Translations under genes and position numbers: made by a program
In this document: in pieces, positions 9,154-17,876 of the stretch
Position numbering within the stretch: the stretch's first letter is position 1
How the letters are laid out: each line of letters begins with the position of its first letter
The notes under the pieces: model-generated
What the model saw: the letters and a program-made list of their open reading frames with translations, nothing else
What the model was told of the DNA's origin: nothing
The model's database searches: none
Assembly (NCBI RefSeq): GCF_009674495.1
Contig: NZ_WKJN01000012.1
Span: forward strand, 99,637 to 163,636
Direction of reading: 5' to 3'
DNA length: 64,000 bases
From: Duganella alba
Lineage (GTDB): Bacteria; Pseudomonadota; Gammaproteobacteria; Burkholderiales; Burkholderiaceae_D

Positions 9154-11913
9154 ATGCAAAATACCCTGTTGTTAGTAGACGGCTCCAGCTATCTTTACCG
9201 CGCTTTCCACGCGCTGCCCGACCTGCGCAGCGCCGACGGTCACCCGACCGGCGCCATGCACGGCATGGTCAACATGCTGCGCCGCCTCCGGGCCGACTAC
9301 CCGGCCGCCTACATCGCCTGCGTATTCGATGCTAAAGGAAAAACTTTCCGTGATGACATGTATCCGGAATACAAGGCCACGCGCGCCTCGATGCCGGACG
9401 ACCTGCGCCTGCAGATCGAGCCGATCCACGAGGCGGTCAAGGCCATGGGCTGGCCGATCCTGATGGTGGAGGGCGTGGAGGCCGACGACGTGATCGGCAC
9501 CCTGTCGGTCGAGGCCTACAAGGCCGGCATGAACGTGGTGGTGTCCACCGGCGACAAGGATCTGGCGCAGCTGGTCAACGACAAGGTCATGCTGATCAAC
9601 ACCATGACCAACGAAAAGATGGACGAGGCCGGCGTGCTGGCCAAGTTCGGCGTGCCGCCGAACCGCATCATCGATTACCTGACCCTGATCGGCGACACCG
9701 TCGACAACGTGCCGGGCGTGTCCAAGTGCGGCCCGAAAACCGCGCTGAAATGGCTGACCCAGTACGATTCGCTGGACGGCGTGATGAGCAACGCCGACAA
9801 GATCACCGGCGCCGTCGGCCAGAACCTGCGCGATGCGCTGGAGTGGCTGCCGAAAGGCCGCGAACTGATCACCGTCAAGCTGGACTGCGACCTGACCGGC
9901 CACATGGTGTCGATCAGCGAATCGCTGATCGCGCGCGAGGAAGACAAGGAAGGGCTGCTGGCCTTCTTCAGCAAGTACGGCTTCAAGACGCTGCTGCGCG
10001 AACTGGGCACGGCTGCCAGCACGCCGGCGTCGACGGTCAAGGTGTCGCTGGATGCGCCGGTGGGCGGCGCCGCCTCGCTCAATGGCGACCTGTTCGCCGA
10101 ACCGGTCATCGCCACCTACGAAACGGTGTACACCGACGAGCAGCTGGACAAGTGGATCGAGCGCATCAACGCCGCCGAGCTGACCGCCGTCGACACCGAA
10201 ACCACGTCGCTGGAGCCGATGACGGCGCAGCTGGTCGGCATTTCGCTATCGGTGAAGGCGGGCGAGGCCTGCTACATCCCGGTCGCGCACAACTACCAGG
10301 GCGTGTCGCAGCAGCTGGAGCGCGAGCATGTGCTGGCCAAATTGAAACCGTGGCTGGAAGACGTCACCAGGCTGAAGGTCGGCCAGAACCTCAAGTACGA
10401 CAGCCACATCTTCGCCAACCATGGCGTGTCGTTGCAAGGCATCCATCACGACACGCTGCTGGAATCGTATGTGTTTGAATCGCACCGCACGCACGACATG
10501 GACAGCCTGGCGCTGCGCCACCTGAACCACACCACGATTCCATTCGTGGACGTGTGCGGCAAGGGCGCCAGCATGATCACCTTCGACCAAGTGGAAATCG
10601 GCCGCGCCACCGAGTACGCGGCGGAAGACGCCGACATCACGCTGCGCCTGCATCAGAAGATGATCGGCGAAGTGGAGCCGGATGCGAAGCTGAATTTCAT
10701 CTACCGCAATATCGAGCTGCCGACCGCCGTGGTGCTGCAAAAGATCGAACGCAACGGCGTGCAGATCGACGCCGCCTTGCTGGAGCAGCAATCGGCCGAG
10801 CTGGGCGCGCGCATCATCGAACTGGAAGCCAAGGCGCACGAGCTGGCCGAGCAGCCATTCAACCTCGGCTCGCCGAAACAGATCGGTGAGATCTTCTTCG
10901 AGAAGCTGAAACTGCCGGTGGTGAAAAAGACGCCGAGTGGCGCGCCATCCACCGACGAGGAAGTGCTGCAGAAGCTGGCCGAGGATTACCCGCTGCCGAA
11001 AGTGCTGCTGGAATACCGCAGCCTGTCCAAGCTGAAATCGACCTACACCGACAAGCTGCCGAAGGGCATCAACAAGGATACCGGCCGCGTGCACACCAAC
11101 TACGCACAGGCGGTGGCGGTGACGGGGCGCCTGGCATCCAACGACCCGAACCTGCAAAACATTCCGATCCGCACCAAGGAGGGTCGCCGCATCCGTGAAG
11201 CCTTCGTGGCGCCGGCGGGTTCGCACATCGTGTCGGCCGACTATTCGCAGATCGAGCTGCGCATCATGGCGCACATCTCGGAAGACGAGAACATGCTGCG
11301 CGCGTTTGCCGAAGGCGTGGACATTCACCGCGCCACCGCCGCCGAGATCTTCGGCGTGGCGCCGGAATCGGTCGAGAGCGAGCAGCGCCGCTATGCCAAG
11401 GTGATCAACTTCGGCCTGATCTACGGCATGAGCGCGTTCGGCCTGGCGAGCAACCTGGGCATCGAACGCGGCGCGGCGCAGAGCTATATCGAACGCTACT
11501 TCGCGCGCTTCTCGGGCGTGAAGCAGTACATGGACGACACGCGCCTGCAGGCCAAGGCGCGCGGTTACGTGGAGACGGTGTTCGGCCGCCGCCTGTGGCT
11601 GCCGGAGATCAATTCGCCGAACGGCCCGCGCCGCCAGGGCGCCGAGCGCGCGGCGATCAATGCGCCGATGCAGGGCACGGCGGCGGATCTGATCAAGCTG
11701 GCCATGGTGGCGGTGCAGAACTGGCTGGAAACGGATAAGCTACAGACCAAGATGATCATGCAGGTCCACGACGAACTGGTGCTGGAAGTGCCGGATGCGG
11801 AGCTGGAGCTGGTCAAGCAAAAACTGCCGGAGCTGATGGCTGGCGTGGCGCAATTGAAAGTGCCGCTGATCGCCGAAGTCGGTGTCGGTTCTAATTGGGA
11901 TCAAGCACACTAA
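9154..11913 (+). CDS. polA: DNA polymerase I
   Basis: This 919-aa polymerase carries out Okazaki-fragment processing and repair synthesis. The 5'-nuclease domain occupies about 1-290 ('LLVDGSSYLYRAFHALP', 'EADDVIGTL', 'STGDKDLAQLV'). The proofreading domain looks intact, with ExoI Asp-x-Glu in 'AVDTETTS' (about 345), ExoII 'GQNLKYD' and ExoIII 'YAAEDADIT'. Polymerase motifs A ('DYSQIELR', about 695), B ('RRYAKVINFGLIYG', about 748) and C ('VHDELVLE', about 870) are complete. The start is ATG 9154. A GATAAT at 9113-9118 may be its -10 box, but no good -35 is visible. Confidence 0.97.
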   Translation: MQNTLLLVDGSSYLYRAFHALPDLRSADGHPTGAMHGMVNMLRRLRADYPAAYIACVFDAKGKTFRDDMYPEYKATRASMPDDLRLQIEPIHEAVKAMGWPILMVEGVEADDVIGTLSVEAYKAGMNVVVSTGDKDLAQLVNDKVMLINTMTNEKMDEAGVLAKFGVPPNRIIDYLTLIGDTVDNVPGVSKCGPKTALKWLTQYDSLDGVMSNADKITGAVGQNLRDALEWLPKGRELITVKLDCDLTGHMVSISESLIAREEDKEGLLAFFSKYGFKTLLRELGTAASTPASTVKVSLDAPVGGAASLNGDLFAEPVIATYETVYTDEQLDKWIERINAAELTAVDTETTSLEPMTAQLVGISLSVKAGEACYIPVAHNYQGVSQQLEREHVLAKLKPWLEDVTRLKVGQNLKYDSHIFANHGVSLQGIHHDTLLESYVFESHRTHDMDSLALRHLNHTTIPFVDVCGKGASMITFDQVEIGRATEYAAEDADITLRLHQKMIGEVEPDAKLNFIYRNIELPTAVVLQKIERNGVQIDAALLEQQSAELGARIIELEAKAHELAEQPFNLGSPKQIGEIFFEKLKLPVVKKTPSGAPSTDEEVLQKLAEDYPLPKVLLEYRSLSKLKSTYTDKLPKGINKDTGRVHTNYAQAVAVTGRLASNDPNLQNIPIRTKEGRRIREAFVAPAGSHIVSADYSQIELRIMAHISEDENMLRAFAEGVDIHRATAAEIFGVAPESVESEQRRYAKVINFGLIYGMSAFGLASNLGIERGAAQSYIERYFARFSGVKQYMDDTRLQAKARGYVETVFGRRLWLPEINSPNGPRRQGAERAAINAPMQGTAADLIKLAMVAVQNWLETDKLQTKMIMQVHDELVLEVPDAELELVKQKLPELMAGVAQLKVPLIAEVGVGSNWDQAH

Positions 11914-11925
11914 GGAGCTTACAGG

Positions 11926-12810
11926 ATGGACGATTTGACGCGGGATGCAGAGAGTTTGCTGGCTAAAACGAATTTGTCGGACGGCGTCGACCGCCGCGAT
12001 TTCCTGAAGGTGGCGCTGGGCACCGGCTTTGCCGCCGCCACGCTGCCGGTGATGGCGCAAAACGTCATCAAGACCGACACCGTCGGCCTGACCGCCGGCA
12101 CCATTACGCTCAACGTCAACGGCCAGAACGTCCCGGTCTACCGCGCCCAGCCTGAAGGCAAGACCAACCTGCCGGTGATCCTGGTGATCTCCGAAATTTT
12201 CGGCGTCCACGAGCACATCGCCGACGTCGCCCGCCGCTTCGCCAAGCAAGGCTACCTGGCGCTGGCGCCGGACCTGTTCGTGCGCCAGGGCGACGCGACC
12301 AAGGTGGCGTCCATCGCCGAACTGCAGCGCGACATCATCGCCAAGACCCCGGACGAGCAGGTGCTGACCGACCTCGACGCCGTGGTCGCCTGGGCCAAGG
12401 CCAATGGCGGCAATGCCGACAAGATCGCCATCACGGGTTTCTGCTGGGGCGGCCGCATCACCTGGCTGTACGCGGCGCACAATCCGTCGATCAAGGCCGG
12501 CGTGGCCTGGTATGGCCGCCTGATGGGGGACACCAACGCCAACTTTCCCAGGCACCCGATCGATGTTGCTGGCACTCTGACGGTTCCCGTGCTGGGCCTG
12601 TATGGCGCCAAGGACACCGGCATCTCGCAGGAGTCGATCACCGTCATGAAAGCGGCGCTGGCCAAGGGGCCGAACAAGTCCACTTTCGTGATTTATCCGA
12701 ACTCCGGCCACGCCTTCCACGCCGACTACCGCCCGAGCTACGTCGAGGCCGACGCCAAGGACGGCTGGGGCCGGACGCTGGCCTGGTTCAAGCAAAACGG
12801 CGTCATGTGA
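11926..12810 (+). CDS. Dienelactone hydrolase-family protein with Tat signal
   Basis: The 294-aa alpha/beta hydrolase has an N-terminal twin-arginine motif (Asp-Arg-Arg-Asp-Phe-Leu-Lys near residues 21-27), then a hydrophobic stretch ending 'PVMAQ', so export by the Tat pathway is likely. The catalytic triad typical of carboxymethylenebutenolidases is visible: nucleophile Cys in 'GFCWGG' (about 172), Asp in 'GAKD' (about 228) and His in 'SGHAFHADY' (about 265). The substrate is not evident, because classical members open dienelactones but many paralogues are unassigned. It lies 12 bp after polA behind AAGGAG. Confidence 0.88.
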   Translation: MDDLTRDAESLLAKTNLSDGVDRRDFLKVALGTGFAAATLPVMAQNVIKTDTVGLTAGTITLNVNGQNVPVYRAQPEGKTNLPVILVISEIFGVHEHIADVARRFAKQGYLALAPDLFVRQGDATKVASIAELQRDIIAKTPDEQVLTDLDAVVAWAKANGGNADKIAITGFCWGGRITWLYAAHNPSIKAGVAWYGRLMGDTNANFPRHPIDVAGTLTVPVLGLYGAKDTGISQESITVMKAALAKGPNKSTFVIYPNSGHAFHADYRPSYVEADAKDGWGRTLAWFKQNGVM

Positions 12811-12910
12811 GCGGTTTTTAAGCAAAATCAGCAAAAAAGCATGCCGGGGAGTAAAATAACGCCCCGGCCTGCGCGGTAGCGCGCGCGGCTTCAGCACCAG
12901 AGGCTATAAC

Positions 12911-13687
12911 ATCGATCCCGTACTCATCTCCATCTTATTGGCAACCACACTGGCTGGCGTAGTGAGCATCACTGCGGCGGCCGTGTTCTCGTTTACCTTG
13001 CTGTCCAAGGTGGTCGAGCGCATGGTCAGCCTGTCGGTCGGCATCATGCTGTCGACGTCGCTGCTGCATGCCTTGCCGGAGGCGTTTGAATCGACCGCCA
13101 GCGCGCGCAGCCTGTTTGCCACCTTGCTGGGCGGGCTGCTGGCGTTCTTCCTGCTGGAAAAGCTGGCGATCCTGCGCCATTCGCATCACCACGAGGGCGA
13201 CGGCCACCATCACCACCATGGCCACGACAAGCACGAGGCCGGCAAGGCCGGCTGGATGATCCTGGTCGGCGACGGCATGCACAACTTCACCGACGGCATT
13301 CTGATTGCGGCGGCGTTCCTGGCGAATCCGGAGCTGGGCCTGGTGACCGGCCTGGCCATCATCGCGCACGAAATTCCGCAGGAAATTGGCGACTTCATCG
13401 TGCTGCTGAACGCCGGCTTCTCGCGCACCCGCGCTTACGTGTACAACCTGTTGTGCAGTCTGCTGGCGATTGCCGGCGGCCTGCTGGGCTATTACACGCT
13501 GGACCGTGCCAGCAGCCTGATTCCCTATGTGCTGGTGTTTGCCTCGTCCGGCTTCATCTACATTGCCGTCAGCGACCTGATGCCGCAGATGCAGCGCCGC
13601 GCCACCATGCGCGAGACCGTGCCGCAAGTGCTGCTGATCGCCGCCGGCGTCGCCATCGTCGTCTTCCTGGTCGGCGGCCACCACTAA
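12911..13687 (+). CDS. ZIP-family divalent metal transporter (probable ATC start)
   Basis: This is a ZIP permease of about 258 aa. It has eight hydrophobic segments and a His-rich cytoplasmic loop between helices 3 and 4 ('HHHEGDGHHHHHGHDKH'). The two metal-site helices carry 'DGMHNFTDG' and 'AHEIPQEIGD'. It likely imports Zn or a related divalent ion into the cytoplasm. No ATG or GTG lies in frame between the upstream stop at 12857 and the conserved region. The only Shine-Dalgarno-like site, AGAGG (12899-12903), is spaced correctly for ATC at 12911. TTG at 12938 is the alternative start and has no ribosome site. Confidence 0.88.
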   Translation: MDPVLISILLATTLAGVVSITAAAVFSFTLLSKVVERMVSLSVGIMLSTSLLHALPEAFESTASARSLFATLLGGLLAFFLLEKLAILRHSHHHEGDGHHHHHGHDKHEAGKAGWMILVGDGMHNFTDGILIAAAFLANPELGLVTGLAIIAHEIPQEIGDFIVLLNAGFSRTRAYVYNLLCSLLAIAGGLLGYYTLDRASSLIPYVLVFASSGFIYIAVSDLMPQMQRRATMRETVPQVLLIAAGVAIVVFLVGGHH

Positions 13688-13714
13688 GCCTGACCTATCG
13701 TCACCGCACGAGTC

Positions 13715-14338
13715 ATGTTAAAAATTCTTGGAAAAGCTTCTTCCATCAACGTGCGCAAGGTCTTGTGGACATGCGCCGAGCTTGGCATTGAGTTCGAGCG
13801 GGAGGATTGGGGCGCGGGATTTCAATCCACGGCGCAGGACAGTTTTCGTGCGCTCAATCCGAACGCGATGGTGCCTGTTATCGTCGATGGCGATTTCGTG
13901 CTGTGGGAATCGAATACGATCTGCCGCTACCTCTGCAACAAGACGAACGACGGGCGGCTGTTGCCGGTTGAGCCGCAGGCGCGTGCGCGTGTCGAACAGT
14001 GGATGGATTGGCAGGCTACCGAATTGAATAATGCCTGGCGCTATGCGTTCATGGCGCTGGTGCGCAATAGTCCCGCGCATCGCGATCCGGCGCAGATCGA
14101 AGCTGGTGTCGCGCACTGGAACCGGCACATCGGCATCCTTGATCATCATCTTGCGACCATCGGGCGCTATGCGGCTGGCGATCATTTCTCCCTGGCCGAT
14201 GTGGTGCTCGGCCTGTCCGTTCACCGCTGGTTATCCACGCCGATGGAGCGGCCGCTGTATTCTGCAATTACCGGGTACTACGAGCGGTTGAGTGAAAGGC
14301 CTGCTTTCCATATCTTTTGCCGCAACGGCGAACCTTGA
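13715..14338 (+). CDS. Glutathione S-transferase family protein
   Basis: The 207-aa protein has a thioredoxin-like N-terminal domain ('KASSINVRKVLWTCAELGI', cis-Pro region 'NPNAMVPVI', glutathione-binding 'LWESNTICRYL'). An all-helical C-terminal domain ends with the N-capping region 'FSLADVVLG'. A Ser at about 9-10 probably activates glutathione. It presumably conjugates or reduces electrophiles in the cytoplasm; the substrate is unknown. Base composition here and in the following toxin-antitoxin pair is visibly lower in GC and less codon-biased than the flanks, which suggests acquisition as a patch. Confidence 0.9.
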   Translation: MLKILGKASSINVRKVLWTCAELGIEFEREDWGAGFQSTAQDSFRALNPNAMVPVIVDGDFVLWESNTICRYLCNKTNDGRLLPVEPQARARVEQWMDWQATELNNAWRYAFMALVRNSPAHRDPAQIEAGVAHWNRHIGILDHHLATIGRYAAGDHFSLADVVLGLSVHRWLSTPMERPLYSAITGYYERLSERPAFHIFCRNGEP

Positions 14339-14390
14339 AAGAGAATTCGCTTGCGCAGCAGCCTTCACCCTGAGCCTGCGCCAGCTCAAC

Positions 14391-14418
14391 TTGCCATCGT
14401 CTCCACCCGGAGTATGAT
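14391..14418 (+). promoter_or_regulatory. Sigma70-like promoter for the toxin-antitoxin pair
   Basis: TTGCCA (14391-14396) and TATGAT (14413-14418) are separated by 16 bp and lie directly before the antitoxin ATG at 14425. Transcription would begin almost at the start codon, so the leader would be extremely short. It is a motif match only. Confidence 0.4.
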
Positions 14419-14424
14419 GGCGGC

Positions 14425-14706
14425 ATGAATTCCCGCCTCAAAAAACAAGCCGAAGCCTTGGCGGCCCTCTCCGCCGCAGACCGCGCTCGCCTCGAGCATT
14501 TGGCTGTTCTCGCACAACTTACTGCTGACGAAATCTGGCCTGAAGTCTGGCAATATGGTTTCGACGACGTTGAGCAAAGTATTCAAGCAGATATCGAGGG
14601 ACAAGAAGACATCGCCGCAGGCAGAACAATATCGAATGAAGACGTAATGGCGCAGGCACTTCAGATTGTGGAAGCAAATGCGCGGCGCAAACGCAAAACC
14701 GGCTAG
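14425..14706 (+). CDS. Putative type II antitoxin
   Basis: The 93-aa protein is rich in Ala, Glu and Asp with a basic tail ('NARRKRKTG'). It looks almost entirely helical. I do not see a clear ribbon-helix-helix motif. The antitoxin call rests on its size, its acidic central part and its overlap of 29 bp with a ParE-type toxin gene directly downstream. If it is an antitoxin it would bind the toxin and probably repress the shared promoter. It resembles the unassigned antitoxins paired with ParE in other proteobacteria. Confidence 0.65.
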   Translation: MNSRLKKQAEALAALSAADRARLEHLAVLAQLTADEIWPEVWQYGFDDVEQSIQADIEGQEDIAAGRTISNEDVMAQALQIVEANARRKRKTG

Positions 14707-14980
14707 GCTGGTAATCAGTTGGTCAGCGAGAGCACAAAAATCGCTCGATCAAACGATCGGGCATGTCTATGCACAGGACACAAACACTGCCCGGTTGATC
14801 ATCCAGCGATTGCAGAAAGCGCTCGACCTGATTGCTACGCAGCCTGCCATCGGTACGCCCACTAAAATCGCTGGTTTATATCGATTCCCGATACCGAAAA
14901 CTGGTCATACGATTGAGTATCGGATTCATCAAACGAGTATTACGATCATGCGCTGGGCGCGGCACACCCGTAAATCTTAG
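14678..14980 (+). CDS. RelE/ParE-family toxin
   Basis: The 100-aa protein has the ParE-type layout. 'RLVISWSARAQKSLDQTIGHVYAQD' forms the first strand and helix pair, 'IATQPAIGTPTKIAGLYRFPI' the middle, and a C-terminal strand-rich part ends 'IEYRIHQTSITIMRWARHTRK'. Relatives poison gyrase (ParE) or cleave mRNA on the ribosome (RelE); which applies here cannot be told. ATG 14678, with GGAAG upstream, is preferred to the TTG at 14666. The gene overlaps the antitoxin at its start and the convergent sulfurtransferase by 4 bp at its end. Confidence 0.8.
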   Translation: MRGANAKPARLVISWSARAQKSLDQTIGHVYAQDTNTARLIIQRLQKALDLIATQPAIGTPTKIAGLYRFPIPKTGHTIEYRIHQTSITIMRWARHTRKS

Positions 14981-15831
14981 TTGGGGCCGGTGGCGACTGG
15001 CCGCGTGGGGTCGCCGACCCATTCGCTCCACGAGCCGGGGTAGAGCGCGGCGCCTGGGAGGCCGGCGACTTCCAGGGCCAGCAGGTTGTGGCAGGCGGTG
15101 ACGCCGGAGCCGCACTGCATGATGGCTTTCGATGGATCGGCAAACAGCGGCGCGAATTCGGCTTTCAGCTGCTCGGCGTTCTTGAAGCGGCCTTCGGCCG
15201 TCAGGTTGTCCTTGAAGAAGCGGTTCTTGGCGCCCGGGATATGGCCGCCCACCGGATCGATGGTTTCGTTCTCGCCGCGATAACGGTCGGCCGCGCGCGC
15301 GTCGACCACGGTGCGGCCCTGCATGTCGATGTTGGCCAGCACCTCATCCGCCGACACGGTGCTGACCAGCGACGAGCGCTCGCTGATCGCGCCCGGCGTG
15401 CGGCGCTCGGCATGCGTGACCAGCGGCAGGGCCTCGGCCTGCCAGGCCACCAGACCGCCATCCAGCACCGCGACCGCCGCATGGCCGACCCAGCGCAGCA
15501 GCCACCACAAGCGCGCCGCGAACATGCCGCCATGGGCATCGTAAGCCACCACCTGGGTGTCGTCGTCGATGCCCCAGCCGCGCAGGGTTTCGATGAACGC
15601 CGCCTTGCCCGGCAGCGGATGACGGCCGAGGAACTTGCCGTCCGCCCCGATCTTCGCGCCCGACAAATCCGTATCCACATTGGCAAACTGCGCGCTGGCG
15701 ATATGGCCGATGGCAAAGCTGTCGAAGCCCGCGTTCGGATGCATCAGGTCGTGGCGGCAGTCAAGGATGACCCATTTCGGATCTTCCAGGTGCTGGGACA
15801 GGGTGGCGGCGTCGATCAGGGTCGTGTACAT
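14977..15831 (-). CDS. sseA: 3-mercaptopyruvate / thiosulfate sulfurtransferase (tandem rhodanese)
   Basis: The 284-aa enzyme is made of two rhodanese domains, an inactive N-terminal one and a catalytic C-terminal one. The active-site loop is Cys-Gly-Ser-Gly-Val-Thr-Ala near residue 240. That loop is the form associated with 3-mercaptopyruvate as sulfur donor, whereas thiosulfate enzymes usually have Cys-Arg-Lys-Gly-Val-Thr. It transfers sulfane sulfur to cyanide or thiols in the cytoplasm. Its start has AAGGA upstream. It lies 11 bp after the EamA transporter gene on the same strand, so the two may be co-transcribed. Confidence 0.9.
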   Translation of the reverse strand: MYTTLIDAATLSQHLEDPKWVILDCRHDLMHPNAGFDSFAIGHIASAQFANVDTDLSGAKIGADGKFLGRHPLPGKAAFIETLRGWGIDDDTQVVAYDAHGGMFAARLWWLLRWVGHAAVAVLDGGLVAWQAEALPLVTHAERRTPGAISERSSLVSTVSADEVLANIDMQGRTVVDARAADRYRGENETIDPVGGHIPGAKNRFFKDNLTAEGRFKNAEQLKAEFAPLFADPSKAIMQCGSGVTACHNLLALEVAGLPGAALYPGSWSEWVGDPTRPVATGPN

Positions 15832-15842
15832 GAACTGGTTCC

Positions 15843-16766
15843 TTATACTTCGCTGGCGATGGGATCGGTATCGGCAATGGCCTTGCCGCGTGGCGTGCTG
15901 CGCGTATTGTAGAACGTTGCCGCCATCCCTGACGCGAGAATGATGCCGATGCCCGCCCAGCTATGCCAGTCGAACACGTCGCCGAAGATAAACACGCCCC
16001 AGACGCTGGAGAACACGATGCCGGTGTACTGCAAGTTCGCCACCACCAGCGTGTTGCCAAGGCGATAGGCGCGCGTCATGGCGATCTGCGCGCTGGTGGC
16101 GCACACGCCGATGGCCAGCAGCAGCAAGCCGCTGCGCACGCTGGAGATTGGATGCCATACCGGACCGTCGCTGCCGCCGGTCAGGAACACGCCGACGATG
16201 CCGGCGGCCAGGTTCATGACGGTGAAGTAGAACACCACCCGGTTTTCCGGCTCACCGGCCAGGCCCATTTTGCGCACCTGCATGTAGGCGGTGGCGGTAA
16301 TCACGCTGGAACCCAGCGCAATCAGCGCCGGCGTCAGTTGATTGGCATTGAAAGCGGGGCGCAGCAGCAGCGTGACGCCGACAAAGCTCAGCCCCACCGC
16401 CACCATCAGCGGCCATTTGATGTCGCCCTTGGCGTGCCACCAGCCCATGGCGAACAGCCACACGGCGATCCAGATCGGCGACATGTAATTGAGGGTCATG
16501 GCGGTGGCCAGCGGCAGCTGGCCGATCGAGTAATACCACAGCCACAGCGAGGTGACGCCGATCAGGCCGCGCCAGACGTGGGCGCCCGGCATCGAGGTGC
16601 GGAAGGTTTCGCCGCGCAAGGTGACCAGGGCGCCGAGGGTGATCACGCCGACCACGCCCCGGTACATGACCAGCTCGGATGTTGAGAATTCTGCAGAAGC
16701 CAGCTTGACGCAGACGCCCATGACGGCAAACATAAAACTCGCAAACAACATCCAGAGTGACTGCAT
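15843..16766 (-). CDS. EamA/DMT-superfamily transporter
   Basis: This 307-aa inner-membrane protein has about ten hydrophobic helices arranged as two EamA repeats. The first begins 'WMLFASFMFAVMGVCVKLAS' and the second 'GSSVITATAYMQVRKMG'. Members of the drug/metabolite transporter superfamily usually export small metabolites or amino acids. The substrate cannot be read from the sequence. It lies between the Rieske oxygenase gene (9 bp upstream) and sseA (11 bp downstream) on one strand, a likely operon. Confidence 0.88.
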   Translation of the reverse strand: MQSLWMLFASFMFAVMGVCVKLASAEFSTSELVMYRGVVGVITLGALVTLRGETFRTSMPGAHVWRGLIGVTSLWLWYYSIGQLPLATAMTLNYMSPIWIAVWLFAMGWWHAKGDIKWPLMVAVGLSFVGVTLLLRPAFNANQLTPALIALGSSVITATAYMQVRKMGLAGEPENRVVFYFTVMNLAAGIVGVFLTGGSDGPVWHPISSVRSGLLLLAIGVCATSAQIAMTRAYRLGNTLVVANLQYTGIVFSSVWGVFIFGDVFDWHSWAGIGIILASGMAATFYNTRSTPRGKAIADTDPIASEV

Positions 16767-16775
16767 CGTGAAACC

Positions 16776-17876
16776 TTATAAATCCATTTTACGTTGGTAC
16801 CACTCGTGGAAGTGTTGCATGCCGTCTTCCATCGGTGATTGATACGGCCCGCCGTCCGTCTCGCCGCGGTCCATGAGGACTTTGCGGCCGGCGTCCATGC
16901 GTCGGCCGATTTCGTCGTCTTCGATACAGGTTTCCATGTAGGCGGCGCGCTCGGCCTCGATGAACTCGCGCTCGAACAGCACGATTTCCTCGGGATAGTA
17001 GAACTCCACCACGTTCCTGGTGCGGTTCGGGCCTTCCGGCCACAGGGTCGAGACGATCAGCACGTGCGGATACCACTCGACCATGATGTTCGGGTACAGG
17101 GTCAGCCAGATGGCGCCGTACGGCGGCGGTTCGCCGCCACGGAACTTGAGCACCTGCTCCTGCCAGTGCTTGTAGATTTCCGAGCCGGACTTCTGCAGGC
17201 CCTTGTGCACGCCCACCGTCTGCACGCTGTACTCGCGGCCGAACTCCCAGCGCAGGTCGTCACAGGTGACGAAGCTGCCCAGTCCGGGGTGGAACGGCTC
17301 GACGTGGTAGTCCTCCAGGTAGACCTCGATGAAGGTCTTCCAGTTGTAGTCGCAGTGGTGGACTTCCACGTGGTCCAGCATGTAGCCGCTGAAATCCAGA
17401 TCCTTGGTCACGGACAGCTGGTTCAGCTCTTCCATGACGTTGTAGCCGTTTTGCTCGAACAGCAGGCCGTTCCAGCTTTGCAGCTGGGTCTTCGGCAGGT
17501 TCAGGCAAGGCGTTTCCGGGAAGTGCGGCGCGCCGATCAACTCCCCCTTGAGGTCGTAGGTCCAGCGGTGCAGCGGGCAGACGATGTTGCTGGCGTTGCC
17601 GCGGCCATTGAACATCAGCGCCTGGCGGTGGCGGCAGACGTTGGACAGCAATTCGATGCCATTGGCGTTACGCACCAGCATGCGGCCTTCGTTTTCGGCG
17701 GCCAGTGTGGCGAAATCGCCAACATTTGGCACCATCAGCTCGTGGCCGACATAGCGCGGACCGGCCTTGAATAATTGCTGCATTTCACGCTGCAGTAGCG
17801 TTTCGTCAAAATAGACGTTGACCGGAAGTTGCGCGGTTGGCCGCGCTAGCTTGGCGTGGGTACCCAGATCGGACAT
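16776..17876 (-). CDS. Rieske-type aromatic ring-hydroxylating oxygenase, alpha subunit
   Basis: The 366-aa protein has an N-terminal Rieske domain with the [2Fe-2S] ligands Cys-x-His ('NVCRHRQ') and Cys-x2-His ('VCPLHRW'), about 17 residues apart near 90-115. A catalytic domain with the mononuclear iron site follows ('EDYHVEPFHPGL', two His and a later Asp). Such oxygenases hydroxylate or demethylate aromatic or quaternary ammonium compounds using an external reductase, which is not adjacent here. ATG 17876 is chosen because AAGGGGGG lies 5 bases before it; the frame extends 54 codons further but lacks support. Confidence 0.88.
   Translation of the reverse strand: MSDLGTHAKLARPTAQLPVNVYFDETLLQREMQQLFKAGPRYVGHELMVPNVGDFATLAAENEGRMLVRNANGIELLSNVCRHRQALMFNGRGNASNIVCPLHRWTYDLKGELIGAPHFPETPCLNLPKTQLQSWNGLLFEQNGYNVMEELNQLSVTKDLDFSGYMLDHVEVHHCDYNWKTFIEVYLEDYHVEPFHPGLGSFVTCDDLRWEFGREYSVQTVGVHKGLQKSGSEIYKHWQEQVLKFRGGEPPPYGAIWLTLYPNIMVEWYPHVLIVSTLWPEGPNRTRNVVEFYYPEEIVLFEREFIEAERAAYMETCIEDDEIGRRMDAGRKVLMDRGETDGGPYQSPMEDGMQHFHEWYQRKMDL

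Noticed and set aside
12843..12868. GC-rich hairpin (GCCGGGG ... CCCCGGC) between the dienelactone hydrolase-like gene and the ZIP gene, as a terminator
   Set aside because: On the plus strand no T-run follows the stem; a T-run exists only in the minus direction, where no gene is transcribed toward it. It may still stop antisense RNA, but the support is weak.
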